A DNA stretch of 6,966 bases, taken from positions 1 through 6,966 of the forward strand of contig JAHFLM010000045.1 of NCBI GenBank assembly GCA_023244865.1, written 5' to 3'. Position numbers and translations under genes: made by a program. Source of the DNA: Candidatus Harrisonbacteria bacterium (GTDB lineage: Bacteria; Patescibacteriota; Minisyncoccia; UBA6257; UBA11618). How positions within the stretch are numbered: position 1 is the first letter of the stretch; every line of letters starts with the position of its first letter. Shown in pieces: positions 4,028-6,966 of this stretch. The notes beneath the pieces are model-generated. The model was not told where the DNA came from and made no database searches. It was given only the letters and a program-made list of their open reading frames with translations.

Positions 4028-5017
4028 ATGATAAAGCGCTACAAAATGGAATTGGGTTTTTGGGGAAAATTAAAAAGGCCAATTATGGCCATGGCGCCGA
4101 TGGCGAATGTGACGGATGCGGCTTTTCGGCTGCTCTTTTTGAAGTACGGAAAACCGGATGTTTTTTGGACGGAATTTGTGTCGGTGGAAGGGTTGCTTTC
4201 GGCGGGGCGGGAAGAATTACTCATGGACTTCTGGCACTCCCCGCTTGAGAAACCGATAGTCGCCCAGATCTTCGGCTCGAAGCCCGAACAGTTCGAGAAG
4301 GGGGCTTTAATGGCTAAAGAACTCGGATTTGATGGTATTGATATTAATATGGGTTGCCCGGATAAAAGTATTGAGAAAAGTGGTGCGGGGGCTAACCTAA
4401 TAAAAAATCCGAAGCTCGCGAGAGAGATAATTGCGGCGTGTAAAAAAGCGGGCTTGCCGGTGTCGGTGAAAACGAGAATCGGGTATCATCAGAATGAAAT
4501 TGAAACTTGGCTGTCGGAAATTTTAGCAGAAGGGGTGGCGGCATTAACCGTTCACTTACGAACGAGAGACGAGATGTCGGACGTGCCGGCGCACTGGGAA
4601 CTCGCGCCACAGATTGTCGAGATAAGAAATAAATATTCACCCGAAACAATTCTTTTGGGTAATGGCGATGTGAATAGCTTGGACGAGGCTCATGAGAAAA
4701 TAAAAGCGAGTGGCTTTGACGGGGTGATGATTGGGCGAGGAATGTTTGGTAATCCGGGATTTTTTACGGGCAAAACGCCTGATGTTGTGCAGAAACTCGA
4801 TTGGGCGATTGAGCACAGTGAATTATTTGAAAAAACTTATAAGAGCAACCTAAGTAGAGAGGCTGGCTCGCTCAAAGGATTTGATATTATGAAAAAACAT
4901 TTTAAGGCTTATATTGCCGGGTTTTTAGGCGCGAAAGAATTGCGAGCAAAGTTAATGGAAACGGAAAGTGCGGGTGAGGTAAGAAAAATTATTGAAGATT
5001 TTAAAAAAGGATTATAA
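4028..5017 (+). CDS. dus: tRNA-dihydrouridine synthase (Dus family)
   Basis: An FMN enzyme that reduces uridine to dihydrouridine in the tRNA D-loop with NADPH. Family marks, numbered from the 4028 start: APMANVTDAAFR (23-34), the active-site stretch DINMGCPDKSIEKSGAGANL (105-124) with Cys110 as expected general acid, VKTRIG (147-152; the Lys binds FMN), VHLRTRDEMSDVPAHWE (175-191), GNGDV (211-215) and GRGMFGNP (236-243). The last ~75 residues form the helical tRNA-binding domain. The usual VHGRT is VHLRT here. Length 329 aa is normal. The start is uncertain: ATG 4028 has only a distant GGGGG upstream, while ATG 4046 (MELGFWGKL) gives a family-typical N-terminus with no SD. It probably forms an operon with the membrane protein gene 7 bp downstream. 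Confidence 0.95.
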   Translation: MIKRYKMELGFWGKLKRPIMAMAPMANVTDAAFRLLFLKYGKPDVFWTEFVSVEGLLSAGREELLMDFWHSPLEKPIVAQIFGSKPEQFEKGALMAKELGFDGIDINMGCPDKSIEKSGAGANLIKNPKLAREIIAACKKAGLPVSVKTRIGYHQNEIETWLSEILAEGVAALTVHLRTRDEMSDVPAHWELAPQIVEIRNKYSPETILLGNGDVNSLDEAHEKIKASGFDGVMIGRGMFGNPGFFTGKTPDVVQKLDWAIEHSELFEKTYKSNLSREAGSLKGFDIMKKHFKAYIAGFLGAKELRAKLMETESAGEVRKIIEDFKKGL

Positions 5018-5024
5018 TTAATAG

Positions 5025-5423
5025 ATGGCAGCTATCACTGGTAGTGATTGGTCTATTTGGACAAACTTGGCTTTTTTAATACCAATTTATATAGCGGTTG
5101 AAAATCGCTTGTGGATGCATGCGATTTTTATTTGCATGACAACAGCGCTTTCTTTTGCTTATCATTTAAGTGGTGGAAAGGCGTTTGCAACTGATGATCA
5201 AATGACTGCATTAGCTCTGATAGCAGTAAATGCTGTTTTAGTATTAGTGGGTATAACCCAAAGGGGGTATCATAATCAATGGTTGGCCATAGCAGTGGGC
5301 ACTGCATGTATTGGCTTGTTACTTTTTTATATAGAAAATAGGTGGCCCAATACTCACGGTTTGTGGCACATTATTTCAGCTGCAATTACCGTGTTCTGTC
5401 AGCTTTTCTTTTTGAGTGCTTAG
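5025..5423 (+). CDS. Small polytopic membrane protein with CREST-superfamily-like motifs
   Basis: 132 aa with about five hydrophobic helices (12-28, 31-49, 60-77, 85-103, 111-131). In order it shows S43-x3-H47 at the end of helix 2, D57/D58 before helix 3, and H111-GLW-H115 (HxxxH) opening the last helix. This Ser/His, Asp, HxxxH order is the signature of the CREST membrane hydrolases (alkaline ceramidase, PAQR, TMEM8/DUF3522), where it forms a metal site. The protein is shorter than the usual seven-helix members. A lipid-hydrolase activity is inferred only. The start is 7 bp after the dus stop; its AAGGA is about 13 nt away, so the SD is weak and coupling to dus is likely. Confidence 0.8.
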   Translation: MAAITGSDWSIWTNLAFLIPIYIAVENRLWMHAIFICMTTALSFAYHLSGGKAFATDDQMTALALIAVNAVLVLVGITQRGYHNQWLAIAVGTACIGLLLFYIENRWPNTHGLWHIISAAITVFCQLFFLSA

Positions 5424-5449
5424 GGAAAATATTTAAAAAACAATAATGA

Positions 5450-5489
5450 ACTGGATCCCGGATAATTGAGTACAATTTCCGGGATGACA
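5450..5489. repeat. Half-length relative of the 1164-1288 element, hairpin-forming
   Basis: Shares ACTGGATCCCG at its left and CGGGATGACA followed by an AGGTGGG-like tail at its right with 1240-1297, but the middle is shorter. ATCCCGGA (5455-5462) pairs with TCCGGGAT (5478-5485) and AATTG (5464-5468) with CAATT (5473-5477) around the same AGTA loop. It fills the gap between two convergent genes and, with the T run downstream on the minus strand (about 5440-5435), may serve as a weak terminator. Confidence 0.6.
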
Positions 5490-5499
5490 AAGGTGGGGG

Positions 5500-6522
5500 T
5501 TATTTACCCAAGGCTCTTTTGGCTAAGATTTCGGCGATTCTTCTTTGGAGTTCGGCGATGACTTTCTTTAGCTCTGTGATTTGAATTCTTAACGCTTCGG
5601 CTTTGCTCAGTGCGAGTGCCTCGTCGGCGGCGCTAACAACTGGAGATGCAACTACAACGACTGCTGGGGCTGTAACTGTAGTAATAACAGGAGTGGGGGT
5701 CACTATAACTGGCTTGGGAACAAATTTACTAGGAATAATAGACGCTAAATTTTCATATTGAGGGATGGTGCCAGTAAAACTACTTCTTATAGGCGCTATC
5801 TCTAAAAATGTTAGCGCATTGGCTGGATTAAGATTATCAAATTTTAAATAAATAGAACCATTAGCAGGCATACGACGATCGATGTTGCCACAAGAAATTA
5901 ATTCTTTAGTTTCGGCATTAGTGGTTTTAAACTGTGGCAAACAAGTCTCTGAGGCTAGACTATAATTCCTGAAAATTAAATTAACTTCGTCAGCGTCTTT
6001 GGTCATCCATGAGACTAAGGTGGAGCCGCCGAAAGTATTACTTTCTTCGCTTGTAAAATAACTTAGCCAAGGAATGCGATCGTATACGCTGCTATGCACA
6101 GAATTAAACCGAATAACTAAGGCATCTGATTGGCCGACAATAGTACCGTCATTTCTTTTGAGAGTTAAAAAGAAATTTACTAAAAGTGGATCTTTGAGAT
6201 CGGATAGATTCAAGGGGAAAATATTAACACTCCCCTCTTTAACATTACTCCAAGTGGCTACATTACTCTTTTCATAGCCACAATAACCTCTGTCTTCCTT
6301 GTCTGTTTTAAGATGCAGTCGATCAAAAGTAGCTTTAGGGCAACTATAAGAAAGCTCGATCTTTTCAACAACTCCTGCGGTGCGCCAATAAATAGCAGTA
6401 GAATTATCTGTGTAATTAATATCTTTAGAAGTAAAAACCTGCAAAAGATTATCGGCTAAAACAGCCTGACTAGAAATGGCGACCGCTAAAATAGAAACTA
6501 AAACAAATAAGCTCTTTTTCAT
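5500..6522 (-). CDS. Secreted surface protein with two Ig-like modules and a C-terminal coiled coil
   Basis: 340 aa from the ATG at 6522. A signal peptide MKKSLFVLVSILAVAISSQA...LA precedes the mature part. Two related beta-rich modules follow, about 30-140 and 150-250, each with an S-x-W start strand (AIYWRT / LVSWMT), a cysteine pair (C61/C81 and C194/C211) and a late hydrophobic strand (LLVNFFL / LTFLEI). Next comes a Pro/Val/Thr linker at about 267-297, then a coiled coil to the end (ITELKKVIAELQRRIAEILAK). This is a common design of exported proteins in Parcubacteria-like genomes. An in-frame ATG at 6537 would add five residues; the later one fits a signal peptide better, and neither has an SD. 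It is a paralogue of the upstream partial gene. Ligand unknown. Confidence 0.85.
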   Translation of the reverse strand: MKKSLFVLVSILAVAISSQAVLADNLLQVFTSKDINYTDNSTAIYWRTAGVVEKIELSYSCPKATFDRLHLKTDKEDRGYCGYEKSNVATWSNVKEGSVNIFPLNLSDLKDPLLVNFFLTLKRNDGTIVGQSDALVIRFNSVHSSVYDRIPWLSYFTSEESNTFGGSTLVSWMTKDADEVNLIFRNYSLASETCLPQFKTTNAETKELISCGNIDRRMPANGSIYLKFDNLNPANALTFLEIAPIRSSFTGTIPQYENLASIIPSKFVPKPVIVTPTPVITTVTAPAVVVVASPVVSAADEALALSKAEALRIQITELKKVIAELQRRIAEILAKRALGK

Positions 6523-6526
6523 AATT

Positions 6527-6541
6527 ATTTTAAGCATAGCA
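6527..6541 (-). promoter_or_regulatory. Possible promoter giving a nearly leaderless mRNA
   Basis: On the minus strand TGCTATGCT (6541-6533, an extended -10 form) and TAAAAT (6532-6527, 5 of 6 consensus) lie directly before the ATG at 6522 and after the upstream terminator. No good -35 is present. If used, the start of transcription would fall at or a few bases from the start codon, matching the lack of an SD. Confidence 0.3.
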
Positions 6542-6542
6542 C

Positions 6543-6574
6543 AAAAAAGTCGCTCGATTGGAGCGACTTTTTTT
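6543..6574 (-). terminator. Bidirectional-type terminator between the two surface protein genes
   Basis: AAAAAAGTCGCTC (6543-6555) pairs perfectly with GAGCGACTTTTTT (6561-6573) around GATTG, giving A/T tracts on both sides. It lies 1 bp after the stop of the upstream partial gene and only about 20 bp before the start of the next, so it should separate the two leftward genes. Confidence 0.9.
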
Positions 6575-6575
6575 A

Positions 6576-6966
6576 TTATCGACGCTGGTTAAGTCTGGCA
6601 GTAAGTTCCGCGATCTGTTTTTGAAGAAGTTTCACGATTTCTAGAAGTTGTCTGATTTGCTCGTCGTTTGAAGATTGGCCACCTCCAAGACTTGAATCTT
6701 CTCCAAAGCGCACGTTGGATATTTCGTGACTTTCTCCAGTCGCTGTAATAAAGGCCCCGTTAGGTGTGTATCTAAGAATAAAGTTAACGAAAATTGGCTT
6801 GGAATTACCTGAGGAGTAAATAGTAATTTCATCATGATCAGTTTTAGTCGCATTAGAAGAACCGCCAACTAACCAGCTCCAAACTCCACCCTTTTCACAA
6901 GTTGGGTGATTACCTTTGCTTGTGGAAAAATTAATTGAGCCGGGATTGCACTCCACATCTAAAGTG
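6576..6966 (-). CDS. Secreted-type Ig-like/coiled-coil protein, 5' end outside the window
   Basis: The C-terminal 129 residues of a longer protein; the frame stays open to the window edge, and the GTG at 6956 is an internal codon rather than a believable start. It shows a cysteine-containing beta module (VECNPGS...HPTCEKGGVWSW...IFVNFILRYTPNGAFI), a Gly/Ser linker (SSLGGGQSS), and a terminal coiled coil (IRQLLEIVKLLQKQIAELTA). The module matches the first module of the downstream 340-aa protein in its Cys-Cys-Trp order and its VNF-x-L strand, so the two are tandem paralogues. A strong terminator follows the stop. Function beyond a surface or adhesion-type role is not visible. Confidence 0.8.
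   Translation of the reverse strand, partial: TLDVECNPGSINFSTSKGNHPTCEKGGVWSWLVGGSSNATKTDHDEITIYSSGNSKPIFVNFILRYTPNGAFITATGESHEISNVRFGEDSSLGGGQSSNDEQIRQLLEIVKLLQKQIAELTARLNQRR

Noticed and set aside
4039..4649. Several open frames on both strands within the Dus gene
   Set aside because: Dus family motifs run continuously through this stretch in the chosen frame; the others are shadows.
6954..6956. GTG as the start of the right-edge gene
   Set aside because: The frame remains open upstream to the window edge and the sequence begins inside a beta module without a signal peptide, so the gene is simply cut.
1..6966. CRISPR array or tandem direct repeats
   Set aside because: The repeats seen are dispersed and palindromic with no regular spacers, and no cas-like gene is present.

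Overview
The window looks like part of a small-genome bacterium of the Candidate Phyla Radiation (Patescibacteria, Parcubacteria-like). The signs are short intergenic spaces, weak or absent Shine-Dalgarno sequences on several genes, and dispersed 'GTCAT...ATGAC' palindromic repeats. Exported proteins with Ig-like modules and a C-terminal coiled coil fit too, as does a divergent short Dus enzyme. TGA is clearly used as a stop, including in ATGA start/stop overlaps, so the standard bacterial code applies rather than the TGA=Gly code of Gracilibacteria/SR1. The lineage is an inference from style, not from a marker gene.

Layout. (1) 1-160: a 123-bp repeat element with 12-bp terminal inverted repeats. 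(2) 161-1138: a leftward tRNA-Val(GAC)-pseudouridine synthase unit, in which the CCA end of the tRNA directly touches the ATG of the enzyme. A divergent tRNA-Tyr(GTA) follows, and the two tRNA promoters overlap one hairpin. (3) 1164-1288: a second, unrelated terminal-inverted-repeat element. (4) 1301-3549: an accessory-looking module of two divergent, complete transcription units. The leftward one encodes three tiny, translationally coupled membrane proteins (59, 52 and 44 aa) and a membrane-anchored beta-propeller-like protein. The rightward one encodes a 114-aa membrane-anchored protein. Both have strong extended -10 promoters with 18-bp spacers, and each ends in its own terminator. (5) 3552-3633: an exact inverted 82-bp copy of the leftmost repeat. 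(6) 3668-5423: a leftward Cys-rich zinc-ribbon protein whose SD sits in a hairpin, and a rightward pair of tRNA-dihydrouridine synthase and a small CREST-like membrane protein. (7) 5450-6966: a shortened copy of the second repeat family, then two leftward paralogous secreted proteins, the upstream one cut by the window edge.

How it works together. Two tRNA genes and two tRNA-modifying enzymes (or, for the RluA-family protein, possibly an rRNA modifier) form the housekeeping part. The 1301-3549 module sits between them, bracketed by repeat elements, and is the least explained part: all five of its proteins appear to be membrane proteins or membrane-anchored, none has a function I recognise, and its DNA looks more GC-rich in the propeller gene than its surroundings. 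The right end encodes cell-surface proteins.
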